NCBI GenBank assembly: GCA_027486655.1
Contig: JAIXOR010000059.1
Span: forward strand, 79,523 to 143,522
Length of the DNA stretch: 64,000 bases
DNA from: Verrucomicrobiaceae bacterium
GTDB lineage: Bacteria; Verrucomicrobiota; Verrucomicrobiia; Verrucomicrobiales; Akkermansiaceae
Direction: 5' to 3'
Shown: positions 35,213 to 44,676 of the stretch, piece by piece
Numbering within the stretch: position 1 is the stretch's first letter
How the letters are laid out: each line of letters begins with the position of its first letter
Notes under the pieces: generated by a model
What the model was told of the DNA's origin: nothing
The model's database searches: none
Seen by the model: only the letters and a program-made list of their open reading frames with translations
Made by a program: the position numbers and the translations under genes

Positions 35213-35397
35213 GGGATCTGGCTCCGATTGATTCGCGCTTCCGGGCATTCGTCAACCGGGGAATGCATGATTTGCATGAGATGAGCCGGATGGATTGATG
35301 CTGGGGATAGCCAGCCCGGAGGAAAAATCGGAACCGAAGTTCTGTCCGGAAGGGGGCCCCGGGAGCAAAGCGCCTCACTCCATGGCACCCTGATCGT

Positions 35398-36129
35398 TCA
35401 AGCCCCTTCGCGGACGATCAGCAACACCTTGCAAATGAGTCCTAACAGAGCAGACGTTCCGGTCATCGCAATGATGGAGATGGCCACGGATTCGAAGCGG
35501 CGTCCATCCATCAAGCGGATGACTGCGAACGAGGCGAACATCAGCCCGAGAAACATCGCGGGCATCAGGGACCCGGCCGAGACACCGAGCTTCATGAAAT
35601 GACGGTATGCCGCCGCGAGTTGATAGGAAGCGGCGGCATGGCAAATGATGAGCGCGGAGAGCAGCATGCCATGGCGGGCCCAGAGCCCCTCCAGTTCGGA
35701 GACTCCCGGAAGCCGCATGCGGTGCCTCATCTTCTTGTGTCTAGAGCGCTTGGCGATCCGGGCGCCTTTCACGTTGGAAACCGCCGCCACCGGGGAGGCT
35801 GGGGCATGGTTCGTGATGACCTCATCATCAAGCTCGGTGTTGAAGACTTCCGATTCACCGTCAGGGAACGAGCTGGTCATTTCGGGAACCGTGTCCCGAT
35901 CTGGAGCCGGAGCTTGGATCGACGCTTCTCCGGACTCCGGCGAGGGGTCGAAAGGATAGAGAAGCAGCAGCGGATGCATGGCATCGGCACCGGGAGAATC
36001 ATCGTGTGCCAGTGACGGGGGCGCATCCTCCGCTCCGGGTGCCTGGGCCGGGCCCAGACCGATATTCAAGCGGACCGCCCCAGTGGGTCTCCGGGCGAAC
36101 ACAAGGTCACGGGCTGCTGGCTCCTTCAT
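35398..36129 (-). CDS. Membrane protein with long disordered N-terminus
   Basis: The ATG at 36127-36129 gives 243 residues. The first 125 or so are acidic and Pro/Ala-rich with no clear fold. A basic stretch (IAKRSRHKKMRHRMR) then precedes three hydrophobic segments: HGMLLSALIICHAAASYQLA, SLMPAMFLGLMFASFAVI and VAISIIAMTGTSALLGLICK. The basic stretch next to the first span suggests a cytosolic N-terminal tail. I recognise no family and no enzyme motif. It is divergent from the small lipoprotein gene at 36272. Confidence 0.6.
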   Translation of the reverse strand: MKEPAARDLVFARRPTGAVRLNIGLGPAQAPGAEDAPPSLAHDDSPGADAMHPLLLLYPFDPSPESGEASIQAPAPDRDTVPEMTSSFPDGESEVFNTELDDEVITNHAPASPVAAVSNVKGARIAKRSRHKKMRHRMRLPGVSELEGLWARHGMLLSALIICHAAASYQLAAAYRHFMKLGVSAGSLMPAMFLGLMFASFAVIRLMDGRRFESVAISIIAMTGTSALLGLICKVLLIVREGA

Positions 36130-36271
36130 CGGACACCGACTCGGAAAAACGCTTGTCAGCCTCAAGACCGCAGCGCGGAAAACTGGGGATCCCCCGTGCA
36201 ATCCTTGCACTACAGGCCACAGTTTGAAGCGACTTGCGCCGATCGGCGGTTTCCGCTAGGGAGGTTTCACC

Positions 36272-36502
36272 ATGAAACACCCCCTCACTCTGGTTCTATG
36301 CGCCCCGTTTGTCGTCGTTTTGAATTCCTGCACTGCGGAGGACGCGGATTATTTCTGGAATGGCCCGAGTGGCGGCTACAGCAGCGGCAATGACCAGCAG
36401 CAGTGGCAGAACCAGGTGCGCCAGGCGGAGTATCAGCAGCAATCACAGGCATACCGCAGTGGCTTCACCACCACTCCTCCGGCAGGTTACTCGCAGTATT
36501 GA
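36272..36502 (+). CDS. Small Gln-rich lipoprotein
   Basis: A 76-residue lipoprotein with a strong ribosome-binding site (GGGAGG, 7 bases before the ATG). The lipobox is VVLNSC with Cys at about residue 20. The short mature part is Gln/Tyr/Ser-rich (QQQWQNQVRQAEYQQQSQAY) and ends PPAGYSQY, so it is probably unstructured or a surface linker. It resembles the tiny lipoproteins common in this phylum. The gene ends 13 bases before the end of the convergent cyclodeaminase-like gene. Confidence 0.7.
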   Translation: MKHPLTLVLCAPFVVVLNSCTAEDADYFWNGPSGGYSSGNDQQQWQNQVRQAEYQQQSQAYRSGFTTTPPAGYSQY

Positions 36503-36515
36503 GAGGACGCCTGCT

Positions 36516-37457
36516 CTAACAGGCCTTCCATGCGGCGGCGGCTCCGGCCAGATCACCCAGCGCACAGCCTACGGATTTGAAGAGGGTAATTTCGTCCGCA
36601 CCGCGGCGGCCGGCGGCCGATCCGCGGCAGAGGTCGGCAAGTTCGCCCTCCACCTGATCGAGCGAGAAGGAGCCCTCCGCCACCGGAAGCAGCAACTCGC
36701 CTGCTTCGCGGAAGCAGTTGGCACGGTTGTCCACAAAGACCCTGGAACGTGTGACCAGCGAGGTATCGCACTCGCGTTTGTCCGCGTGGTGATTGCCGAG
36801 GAAATCGGTGTGCGTGCCAGGGCGGATCCAGTCGCCGTGCACGAGGATGTCCGGACTGCCGGTGGCGGCCACCACGATGTCCGCCTCGGCACAGGCGTGG
36901 CGAAGGTCGGTCGCCCGCTCGAACGAGATCGCGGGAAAGTCGGGAGAAACCAGATGTTTCAGTTCCTCCAACCGCTCGGGGCGGCGTCCCCAGAGGAGGA
37001 TGCGGCGCAGCGGGCGGACCGAGGCATGGGCACGGATGAGGAAGGGAGCGAGCCGGCCACTTCCTAACAGAAGCAGGGTTTCCGAGTCCGGCCGCGACAA
37101 ATGCCGCGAGGCGAGTGCCGAGACCCCGGCGGTGCGGAAACAGGTCACACTCACGCCGTCCACCACAGCGAGCGGTTCGCCCGTGGCGCGGCTGAAGAGA
37201 AGGATCTGCGAGTAGAGCGTGCGGGCCGGCGGCAGGTTTTCCGGAAAGTAGGTGAATGCCTTCTGGGCGATGACTTCCTCATTCCAGCAGGGAAGCATGG
37301 CGAAGGCGTCGTGGCGGCCCGATCCCGGATCGAGCGGAAGCACCTGCCGAGGTGGCATCGTGTGGGGCCCGGCGAAGGCCTCATCCAGCGTATCGATGAA
37401 ATCCGGGTAACGCAGGGTGGCGTGGACGTGATCCGAAGAAATGACTTTGAGACTCAT
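36516..37457 (-). CDS. Ornithine cyclodeaminase/mu-crystallin family protein
   Basis: A 313-residue cytosolic NAD(P)-dependent enzyme of the OCD/mu-crystallin family, which includes ornithine cyclodeaminase, alanine dehydrogenases and ketimine reductases. The Rossmann fold starts at TLLLLGSGRLAPFLIRAH, with the second half in EADIVVAATGSPDILVHG. The characteristic ends are visible: VDGVSVTCFRTAGVSALA before the Rossmann loop and ITLFKSVGCALGDLAGAAAA near the C-terminus. The N-terminal PPRQVLPLDPG fits the family. The exact substrate cannot be deduced. It is a single gene, and the convergent and divergent neighbours give no pathway clue. Confidence 0.85.
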   Translation of the reverse strand: MSLKVISSDHVHATLRYPDFIDTLDEAFAGPHTMPPRQVLPLDPGSGRHDAFAMLPCWNEEVIAQKAFTYFPENLPPARTLYSQILLFSRATGEPLAVVDGVSVTCFRTAGVSALASRHLSRPDSETLLLLGSGRLAPFLIRAHASVRPLRRILLWGRRPERLEELKHLVSPDFPAISFERATDLRHACAEADIVVAATGSPDILVHGDWIRPGTHTDFLGNHHADKRECDTSLVTRSRVFVDNRANCFREAGELLLPVAEGSFSLDQVEGELADLCRGSAAGRRGADEITLFKSVGCALGDLAGAAAAWKAC

Positions 37458-37517
37458 GCTGGCTCCGCAGGGTGGATTCCTTCAGGTTTCTTTTCCGAAA
37501 ACGGTCGCTTGCAGGAT

Positions 37518-39506
37518 TCACTCGGCCTTGGCCCGGAGGAACCACTTGCCCGGAGCTGGAACCGGGCGGCTGAAGGTGACCGTGACGGTCGAGAATGCCG
37601 GATCCGCGGCAAAGGAAGCCGTGGCCGTCCCCAGAACAGCGACCGAACTCCACTGGGCAAGGTTTAGCGATGCCTCATGACCGAAGACCAGGGCAGGGTC
37701 GTTGCCGCGTCTCACGTAGGTCCATGAAACGACCGGTCCGGCAAGCGGTGCGGATGCCGGGTAAGCGGCGTCGTGAAGCGAAGGATGCCCGCCGAAGGCG
37801 TATTCCTGAAGGTTGTCGCGGCCGTCACCATCCGGATCGGCGGATGCCTGTGCGGAACCACCAGAGAGGCCTTTGGCCACGGTCCATTGAGCATAGCCGT
37901 CCGTCGAATAGGGCAGGAAACTCTGGACGGCGGTGCCTGCACCTTCCAACCATCTGTTAGGACTGCCGAAGGTGGAGTCCGTGGCACCATCTCCATAACC
38001 CTGAACGGACGGGCTGGATGCCACGATCGGCGAAATCGCGGGTGAAGGATGGTTTTCCAGCTCGAAGACCTCGCGCGAGCTGGTGCCGCTGAGTGGAGCC
38101 ACGCCTTCTCCGACCGGTCCGCAGACGATGCGGTTGGCGGCATCGACCACGCGGAACTGGGTGCCGCTGTTGTCGATGGAGATTCCACTGACGATTCCTC
38201 CGCTGAGGACGAATCCGTTCACGGTGGAGTTCGTGTAGGTGAGGAAGGTCGGATCCCCCATCCAGATGTTCGTCCAGGTGTCACCAAGGGTGGAGCGCCT
38301 GTCTCGGGTGGCGAAGCCGGAGTCGAGTCCGCCCTGCGAGGTGTTGTTTGCGGTGAACGTGAGCAAGGTGCCGGTTGGAATGGCTTGCCAGTTCGCGTGA
38401 TTCGAAAGGACCAATGTGTTCTGTGCGACGAATCCCGAGCCGAGGTTGCGGCCGATCTGGATTTTCCATCCCCGCAGGTCGAGTGTTCCAACACCACCGT
38501 TACCGACGACGGCGAATTCGACCCATGGCCCGCCATTTCCTGCAATGCGGCCGAAGTAGGCATCCGAAGACAGGGCCCCTCCATCGTCGTCGCTGGTGAG
38601 GGTTCCGCCGTTGAGGAAGTTGGCCGCGGACACCGCATTGTATTCATTGAGGATCACGCTGGGTGACGGATTGAGCACGGTGACGAGAAACTCCTGGACG
38701 GTGCTTGTGGATCCGTTGCTCGCGAGCAGCCGAACGAGATGATTTCCCGCATCTGCCAGTGTGAGCGCGCGGTTGCTTGCGAGCACGGCCTTGCCGGTGG
38801 CGCCCGGCGTCAGGGTGAGGAAGGAGGGAACGGTCAGAGCCGAGATGGTGGGAGTCGCGGCACCGGGGGCCGTGGCGTTCACTGAGTAGGAATAGGACGA
38901 CATGCCGTAGATCGTCGGCGGGCTCCTGAAGTGGATGCGCGCGTCGCCCGGGGATCCGATGTCCGCCGGCGACTGGGTGGAGGAAACCGCACCATGTTCG
39001 CCCACCGAGCTGGTCAGACCATAGATCGGGGTTCCATCGCGAAGGAAGGCCGCGGACTGGCCAGCAGGCACGGTTCCGAATTCCGCGTGAGCGACGAGGT
39101 TTCCGAAGGGATCGTAGACATTCACCTCGTCTCCGGCCTCGCCGAGTCCGGAAAAGGACTCGCCCCCCACGAACAGCTCGCGGCTGAGGACCTGGGTGGA
39201 GCCAAGACCCCATGCCGTCTTCCATATCGCGACATTGGCTACCGCTTCCTGGAGGATGATGATCGATTCACCGGGCTGGATGGTGACGTTCGGGAAATAG
39301 CTGATCGATGGAAGCAGCGGCGTTGGAGTGTCGTCCCACGTGTAGCCGGCGAGGTTGACGGCGCTGCTGCCTGTGTTGGTGAGTTCCCACCAGTCGCCGT
39401 CGACCGCCGTGCCGGTGTGGGCGCTCTTCGGCATCACTTCCGTGATCACCAGATCGGCGTGGGCGATGGAAACTATACAGGCGAGGATCGGAGCAAGGGT
39501 TTTCAT
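37518..39506 (-). CDS. Secreted lamin-tail-domain protein
   Basis: A 662-residue exported protein. A signal peptide (LAPILACIVSIAHA) leads straight into a lamin-tail (LTD) domain: LVITEVMPKSAHTG, WWELTNTGSSAVNLAGYTW and SIIILQEAV. A cadherin/Ig-like region follows (YSYSVNATAPGAATPTISAL), then a second LTD-like domain (SPSVILNEYNAVSA, VEFAVVGNGGVGTLDLRGW). Near the C-terminus is DPDGDGRDNLQEYAFGG, the calcium-loop motif used before the C-terminal domain of verrucomicrobial exoproteins. LTD proteins are often linked to extracellular nucleases or structural roles. No nuclease motif is visible here. It is divergent from the KH-protein gene. Confidence 0.8.
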   Translation of the reverse strand: MKTLAPILACIVSIAHADLVITEVMPKSAHTGTAVDGDWWELTNTGSSAVNLAGYTWDDTPTPLLPSISYFPNVTIQPGESIIILQEAVANVAIWKTAWGLGSTQVLSRELFVGGESFSGLGEAGDEVNVYDPFGNLVAHAEFGTVPAGQSAAFLRDGTPIYGLTSSVGEHGAVSSTQSPADIGSPGDARIHFRSPPTIYGMSSYSYSVNATAPGAATPTISALTVPSFLTLTPGATGKAVLASNRALTLADAGNHLVRLLASNGSTSTVQEFLVTVLNPSPSVILNEYNAVSAANFLNGGTLTSDDDGGALSSDAYFGRIAGNGGPWVEFAVVGNGGVGTLDLRGWKIQIGRNLGSGFVAQNTLVLSNHANWQAIPTGTLLTFTANNTSQGGLDSGFATRDRRSTLGDTWTNIWMGDPTFLTYTNSTVNGFVLSGGIVSGISIDNSGTQFRVVDAANRIVCGPVGEGVAPLSGTSSREVFELENHPSPAISPIVASSPSVQGYGDGATDSTFGSPNRWLEGAGTAVQSFLPYSTDGYAQWTVAKGLSGGSAQASADPDGDGRDNLQEYAFGGHPSLHDAAYPASAPLAGPVVSWTYVRRGNDPALVFGHEASLNLAQWSSVAVLGTATASFAADPAFSTVTVTFSRPVPAPGKWFLRAKAE

Positions 39507-39655
39507 GAAGGGTGGCGGACCTCGGCAACGTCCTTGAATCGCCCCCGCGCGTCAAGGTGCCAGATGACGGGAACTGCGGCGCGGACTTGCAAATCCCCGC
39601 CGCGGGGCGCATGGTGGTGGTGGGAGGAATCGCGCAAGCTCCGGCCCCGGGATCC

Positions 39656-40255
39656 ATGTCAAAACCGATTTCAGAGATCGCCTCCACGCTGAAGCACCTG
39701 GGAGACATCCAAGTGACCGATGTGGATTATACGGAACTGCTGCACAAGGACATCCGGGACTTGGAAATCTCCCGCTCGCTGCGAAGGCTCGGCCGTATCC
39801 GGGTCACCGACTGGGAGTTCAAGGATGTGTTTCCGGCCGTGAACAAGCTGGCTCATCAGGAGGTGGACCTTGTGGATCTGCTGAAACGAACCGCCTCCTA
39901 CAAGGTGATGGAGTGGGATTTTCGCAAGCATCCCGAAGTGGAAATGACAGCCCGGCCCGACGCAGCGGCCATGCAGCGGCTGATCCTGCGGCTCAAGAGT
40001 TTCCTAGGCTACGTGGCGGCCAATCTGATCGAAGAACCCGGTCACGCGCAGATCAAGGTGGCGGAAATCGCGCCCGGCGTGCTTCGATTCCGTCTGGTGA
40101 TGGTAAAGCGGGATGTGGCGATTCTGATCGGCACGGAGGGCCACAGCGCCGCCGCCCTTCGCAGTCTGTTGAAAGCCGCGGCCGGTATGCATGGCGTGCA
40201 TGCGCTGCTGGAAATCCTGTCGCATGAAGAGGAAGCCGCTCTCCGCGATTCCTGA
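39656..40255 (+). CDS. KH-domain RNA-binding protein
   Basis: The ATG at 39656 (MSKPISEIAS) gives 199 residues. The N-terminal 110 residues hold two similar units (HLGDIQVTDVDYTELLHKD and RLGRIRVTDWEFKDVFPA), an internal duplication of unknown role. The C-terminal 85 residues match the small KH domain of KhpA/YlqC-type proteins: HAQIKVAEIAPGVLRFRLVM, then DVAILIGTEGHSAAALRSLL, where IGTEG is the GxxG nucleic-acid loop, and a closing helix. Such proteins bind structured RNA and can affect sRNA or ribosome function. The duplicated N-terminal half is not part of standard KhpA. Confidence 0.75.
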   Translation: MSKPISEIASTLKHLGDIQVTDVDYTELLHKDIRDLEISRSLRRLGRIRVTDWEFKDVFPAVNKLAHQEVDLVDLLKRTASYKVMEWDFRKHPEVEMTARPDAAAMQRLILRLKSFLGYVAANLIEEPGHAQIKVAEIAPGVLRFRLVMVKRDVAILIGTEGHSAAALRSLLKAAAGMHGVHALLEILSHEEEAALRDS

Positions 40256-40470
40256 GTGCCGCGGGTGCACTGCATGACGATGGACCGGGCCTTGGACACC
40301 GGGTTTTTCAGGACGTTCGGCGCATGGCCGGAAATGGGATCACTTGGCCGGATTCGGGGCATCAAAGACGTTCCGTTCTCCGGATTTTCAGGCAACGTTG
40401 AAGCTTGTCGAAGCCATCCAATCCGGAGGGGCAGGACAAAGGAAAACCCCCGCACGTTCGAACCGAGCCC

Positions 40471-43236
40471 ATGGCCTCATCCCGCACCAACGCCATCGCC
40501 GATGCGAAAGCCTCGCTGCGGGTGATCGCCGAGGAAGAGGCGCGCCGGGTGATCGAGGAAGCCAAGGCCAGCGCGGAAGCCCGGTCCGCAGCCAGAGAGC
40601 GGGCTCGTGCGGAAAACGAGGTGCTTGCCGCAGTCGCCAAGGAAACCGCAAAGGCCCGTGCGGAAGCCATGGCCGCCGAAGAGGCACGCATCGACGCCAT
40701 TGGCCGCGACGAGTGGTATTACATCGTGGACGGAGAACAGTTCGGCCCCGTGCCCGTGGCGGAACTCCGGCGAATGATCGCGGATGCCTCGATGCAGCCG
40801 TCCATCCGGATGGTCTGGACCGAAGGAATGGAAGTCTGGCGGGCGGTGTATGAGGTGAATCGCCTCTGCGATCCCACGCCCGGAAAACCGATGCAGGCGA
40901 CTGGCGAAAACTCCACCCGTCCTTCCGGGGAAAGCCAGCCGATCCCCTCGACCAACGATTTGGCGAAGAAGGCGGACACGATTTCCAGCGAGCGCAAGAC
41001 CACCAGCCCCAGGGAAGATGCGATGGCCCGCCAACTCGAACAGGCACGGCGCCACGCCGAGGCGGAAGCACGGGTGATCGAGAAAGCCAAGGCGCTCGCT
41101 GCGGAAAAGGAACGGGCGAAGTCCGAGCGGGAAGTCCGGAGTCCGGACCAACACGAGGAGGAAACCCGTTCTAACAAATCCGCGGCAATCGCCAAGGAGG
41201 CCGAAAAGAAACTCCAGGCCGCCGAAGCACGGGCTGTGGAAGAATCCCGATTGCGGGCCGCTGCCGAAGCCAAGGCCATGCAGGAGGCAAGGCTCCGCGC
41301 CGAGGCGGAAGCCAAGGCACGTGAGGAATGCAAGCTCAAGGCGGCGGCCGAGGCCAAGGCCACCGAAGAGACCCGCCTTCGCGTGGCCGCCGAAGCGAAG
41401 GCCGCGGAAGAGGCCAGACTCGCCGCGGAAGCCAAAGCCCGCACCGAGCATGAAGCGAAAACCCGCGCACTGGAGGAAGCCCGGCTGCGAGCCATCGCGG
41501 AGGCCAAGGCACTCGAAGAATTGAAACTCCGCGCCGCCGCCGAACTGAAGGCGGCTGAAGAAGCACGCCTGCGCGCCGCCGCGGAGGCCAAGGCACGCGA
41601 AGAGGAAAAACTCAAAGCCATCGCAGAAGCAAAAGCCGCCGAGCAGGCCCGAAGCGCGGCCATCGCCAAGGCCAAAGCCGAGCAGGAAGCCCGTGCCAAA
41701 GCCGAACTGGAAGCGAAAGCCGCCGAAGAAGCCAGAGTGGCCGCCGCCGCAAAAGCAAAGGCCGAGGAAGACGCTCGTCTCAAGGCGGCAGCAGAGGCCA
41801 AGGCCGAGGAGCTGGCGCGCCTCAAGGAAATCGCCGAAGCCAAAGCCGCGGAGGAGGAGCGTCGACGCCTGGAAGCCGAAGCCCTCGCTGCGGAAAAAGC
41901 GCGCGCCGCCGAGGAACTCGCGCGCGCCAAGGCCAGGGAGGAGGCCCGACTTCAAGAAATCGCCCAAGCCGCCGAAGAAAAACGCCGCCTCGAGGAAGCG
42001 GGGAAACGAGCCCGCGAGGAAGCCCGGGCCGCCGCCCGCCTGGCCAGGGCCAAGGACGAGGAGGAAGAAGAAAAGTTGAGGCAGGAAATCGAAGCCCTCG
42101 CAGCGAGTGAGGAACGCCTTGCCGCAATTGCCAGAGAACGCGAGGAAATCCGGCTTCGAACGGAAAAGGAAGCACGGCTCAAAGCCGCAATCACCTCGGA
42201 AAAGGCAAGGGCTCGCAAACAAGCGCGCGAAAAGCTCCGCGCCCTCGCCAGGAACCGCAAGGAGGAGCTCGAAAAAGCCCGCAGCGCATCGAGCGAAGAA
42301 GTCCATCCCTCCCCTTCCATCCAAGCGCCCGAGCCTCCCGACAGCGGCGTAGAGACGGCTGTGATCCACATGGAGGAAGCGGTTTCGTCCCCGCAGGAAA
42401 GCACGCTCCTTCCAAGCACCTTTGCGGAACCCGAAGCGGACGGGGATCTCGGCGAAGCGGTCCTCCCGCCCAAGCCCAAAACCCCGATCTTCTCGCTCAA
42501 GTGCGTCTGGCACTACACCAGCGAGGGCGACCGCCTCGGGCCGGTCACCTTCGACGAACTGCGGGCCATGGCCGCCGCATCGAAACTCGACCCGCGGCTT
42601 GATCTCGTTTGGAAGAAAGGCATGCGCGAGTGGCAGCCCGCAGGCCGGATCGACGGGTTGTTCGAGCGCCGCACAATGCCCGCTCCGGGAATGCAGCCAC
42701 CGGCCACACCCACGTCCAGCTATCGTCCTGCCGCCCATGGCTCGCAGGTGCTCACCCGGGATGACGCGCCATGGCCCGGAGCCCGCCGGCGGAGTCTTCT
42801 GGCGGCTTTGCTGGTTTTTCCGGTTGCCTGGCACTTTTTGTTAGATGCGCTGTCTCCGCTTGTGGTCCAAGGCCTCGGCCCCGCCCTGGCCGGCGCCGTT
42901 CTGCCGGCTGCGACGCTGCTGCCACTCGCGGTGCTCGCGCATTTCATCCTCCGCCGCCTGCTCAACCTTGGCATGAGCCGCTGGTGGCTGCTCGGCATGC
43001 TCGCCCCCTTCATGAACCTGTGGATCGGCTACCGCTGCTTCGCCTGCCCCGCGGGATACGCATGGAAACGGCGCATGGACAAACCCGGGCTCGCACTGGC
43101 CGCCGCTTACTGGGCCCTCACGCTTGCCGCGCTCCTCGTCATCGCCACGTCGGCGGCATCCCTCCAGGGCATGATCGACAGCCCGGGAGTCGTCAAACAC
43201 CTGCGCTCCGCCGTGGAGGGCATCGCCACGCGCTGA
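40471..43236 (+). CDS. GYF-domain membrane protein with very long AEAKA coiled coil
   Basis: Starting at ATG 40471 the product has about 921 residues; a TTG at 40405 is an alternative. It has a GYF_2 (DUF4339) domain at about 81-130 (EWYYIVDGEQFGPV, MVWTEGMEVWRAV). An Ala/Glu/Lys/Arg helix of over 400 residues follows (about 180-610), built on units such as RAAAEAKAREEEKL, as in TolA. A second GYF_2 domain is at about 677-725 (WHYTSEGDRLGPVTFDEL, LVWKKGMREWQPAG). Four hydrophobic segments follow, starting at SLLAALLVFPVAWHFLL. GYF_2 domains bind Pro-rich peptides. The layout suggests a cytosolic scaffold fixed to the membrane. Function unknown. The codon-level repetition is of coding origin. 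Confidence 0.75.
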   Translation: MASSRTNAIADAKASLRVIAEEEARRVIEEAKASAEARSAARERARAENEVLAAVAKETAKARAEAMAAEEARIDAIGRDEWYYIVDGEQFGPVPVAELRRMIADASMQPSIRMVWTEGMEVWRAVYEVNRLCDPTPGKPMQATGENSTRPSGESQPIPSTNDLAKKADTISSERKTTSPREDAMARQLEQARRHAEAEARVIEKAKALAAEKERAKSEREVRSPDQHEEETRSNKSAAIAKEAEKKLQAAEARAVEESRLRAAAEAKAMQEARLRAEAEAKAREECKLKAAAEAKATEETRLRVAAEAKAAEEARLAAEAKARTEHEAKTRALEEARLRAIAEAKALEELKLRAAAELKAAEEARLRAAAEAKAREEEKLKAIAEAKAAEQARSAAIAKAKAEQEARAKAELEAKAAEEARVAAAAKAKAEEDARLKAAAEAKAEELARLKEIAEAKAAEEERRRLEAEALAAEKARAAEELARAKAREEARLQEIAQAAEEKRRLEEAGKRAREEARAAARLARAKDEEEEEKLRQEIEALAASEERLAAIAREREEIRLRTEKEARLKAAITSEKARARKQAREKLRALARNRKEELEKARSASSEEVHPSPSIQAPEPPDSGVETAVIHMEEAVSSPQESTLLPSTFAEPEADGDLGEAVLPPKPKTPIFSLKCVWHYTSEGDRLGPVTFDELRAMAAASKLDPRLDLVWKKGMREWQPAGRIDGLFERRTMPAPGMQPPATPTSSYRPAAHGSQVLTRDDAPWPGARRRSLLAALLVFPVAWHFLLDALSPLVVQGLGPALAGAVLPAATLLPLAVLAHFILRRLLNLGMSRWWLLGMLAPFMNLWIGYRCFACPAGYAWKRRMDKPGLALAAAYWALTLAALLVIATSAASLQGMIDSPGVVKHLRSAVEGIATR

Positions 43237-43256
43237 GCCGTCAGCCCGACGCAGGC

Positions 43257-44153
43257 TCAGTTCGGGCTGCCCGCGCCGCCGAGAAGTTCCATGTAGAAAT
43301 CCTCCAGCGACCTCCGCACCGGAGCCATCGCCCGGACGCGAATGCCGGCACCGACCAAACGCTCCACCAACACCGAGGGATCCGCCTCCCGCGGCAGATG
43401 GATGCGGCCCGCGGCCTGCGCCTGTCCGCCCAGTGAGTGAAGAATCGGAAGTGCGCGCTCCCAAGGATCGAGATCCACATCGAACCTCAGATCCTCGTCC
43501 TGCATGCCGCCCACCGCGCCTTCAAACACCAACGCGCCTTCCCGCAGGATGGTCACCCGGTCGCACATCAGCTCCACCTCGGCAAGCAGGTGGGAGTTGA
43601 ACAGGACGGTCATGCCACGCTCGTCACGCAGGCCGAGGATGAAATCACGAAACCAGCGGATGCCTTCCGGATCCAAACCGTCGGTGGGCTCGTCGAGAAG
43701 CAGCACCTCCGGCTCCGGCAGCAGCGCCTGGGCAAGCGCCAGCCGCTGGCGCATGCCGTGGCTGTAGGTGCGGACCTTAGAGTGGATCCGCTTGGAAAGC
43801 CCCACCCGCTCGACGGTCTCGCGGGCCGATTTCTCATCGAACCCACCCGAGTAGCTCATCAGGATCCGCAGGTTCTCCCAACCGCTCAGGTATTCATAAA
43901 ACGCCGGGGATTCGAAGATCGCACCCACCTTGCGCAAGGCCTGCGAACGGTCGGCAAGCACCGAGACTCCGCCGATGGTCACGTCCCCCGCATCCGGCAT
44001 CACCATTCCGAGGATGATGCCCAACGTGGTGCTCTTGCCCGCGCCGTTGTGGCCTAACAGCCCGTGGATCTCCCCCTTGCCGACGCGGAAGGAAACCTCC
44101 TTGAGCGCGGGTTTCGCACCGAAGGTCTTGGAAAGGGCTGTGGCTTCGAGCAT
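43257..44153 (-). CDS. ABC transporter ATP-binding protein
   Basis: A 298-residue ATPase starting MLEATALSKTFG. Walker A is GHNGAGKST, the signature is YSHGMRQRLALAQ, Walker B is VLLLDEPTDGLDP, and the H-loop is in FNSHLLAEVELMC. The C-terminal 70 residues form the extra domain found in the CcmA/NatA-like exporters of the ABC-2 type (RIHLPREADPSVLVERLV). It is downstream of the pseudopilin and the 211-residue protein on the same strand, 10 bases after the pseudopilin stop. No permease gene is adjacent, which is unusual for this class. The likely substrate is unknown. Confidence 0.9.
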   Translation of the reverse strand: MLEATALSKTFGAKPALKEVSFRVGKGEIHGLLGHNGAGKSTTLGIILGMVMPDAGDVTIGGVSVLADRSQALRKVGAIFESPAFYEYLSGWENLRILMSYSGGFDEKSARETVERVGLSKRIHSKVRTYSHGMRQRLALAQALLPEPEVLLLDEPTDGLDPEGIRWFRDFILGLRDERGMTVLFNSHLLAEVELMCDRVTILREGALVFEGAVGGMQDEDLRFDVDLDPWERALPILHSLGGQAQAAGRIHLPREADPSVLVERLVGAGIRVRAMAPVRRSLEDFYMELLGGAGSPN

Positions 44154-44163
44154 GACGGTGGAT

Positions 44164-44676
44164 CTAACGGTTTCCGGTGGAGAAACGGACCTGGCTGGAA
44201 CTGCTCTGGTCCGCGTAAAGGAAATTGGTCCCGCCCGGATGCCAGGCTTCCTTGTCAAATACCAGCGGGATCCGCTCCGGCCGGTCCTCCATGAAGAAGG
44301 CCAGCTTCGAGACATGGAGACCGCTCTGGGTCGAGTTCCACACGTAGCTGGAACCGCTCTTCGCGTGCTGCTCGGCGTCCTGGGGACAACGAAACGCGTC
44401 CTCGTTCTCCAGATACGGCTTCAGCGCCACATCGAGCACCGGCACATCCTCGGTCTTCGACGCGCGCGCCGCCACCAGATCCGGCAAGGTCTGATTGTGG
44501 TCCTGGATGTGGCTTTGCAGCGCCGCACCGATCGACCTCAGCTGGTTCAGACAGGCCGCCTGCCGCGAACGCGCGAGCATCGGCCGGGCGATGGCCAACC
44601 CGATGCCGCCGAGCGCGGCCAGGATCGCGATGACGACCAGCAACTCCACCAAGGTAAATCCACGGCGTTTCATCAT
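44164..44676 (-). CDS. Type II secretion-like pseudopilin
   Basis: A 170-residue protein with a textbook class III prepilin leader: basic MMKRR, then G|FTLVELLVVIAILAALGGIGLAIA, where cleavage would follow Gly and Glu5 is present. The C-terminal domain has the usual verrucomicrobial features: an RSIGAALQSHIQDHNQTLPD helix, FRCPQDAEQ and a GTNFLYADQ ending that corresponds to the H-x9-DG motif of DUF1559-type proteins. The ATG overlaps the previous stop as ATGA, so it is translationally coupled to the 211-residue membrane protein upstream and lies 10 bases before the ABC ATPase. It may be a surface or secretion component rather than a true pilus subunit. Confidence 0.85.
   Translation of the reverse strand: MMKRRGFTLVELLVVIAILAALGGIGLAIARPMLARSRQAACLNQLRSIGAALQSHIQDHNQTLPDLVAARASKTEDVPVLDVALKPYLENEDAFRCPQDAEQHAKSGSSYVWNSTQSGLHVSKLAFFMEDRPERIPLVFDKEAWHPGGTNFLYADQSSSSQVRFSTGNR

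Noticed and set aside
41041..42300. Repeated GCCGAAGCCAAGGC-type words resembling a tandem repeat or CRISPR
   Set aside because: These are codons of Ala-Glu-Ala-Lys-Ala coiled-coil units; spacing is irregular and there are no unique spacers.
40477..42834. 785-codon minus-strand ORF opposite the coiled coil
   Set aside because: Gly/Phe/Leu-rich mirror of the AEAKA repeat region, with no independent support.
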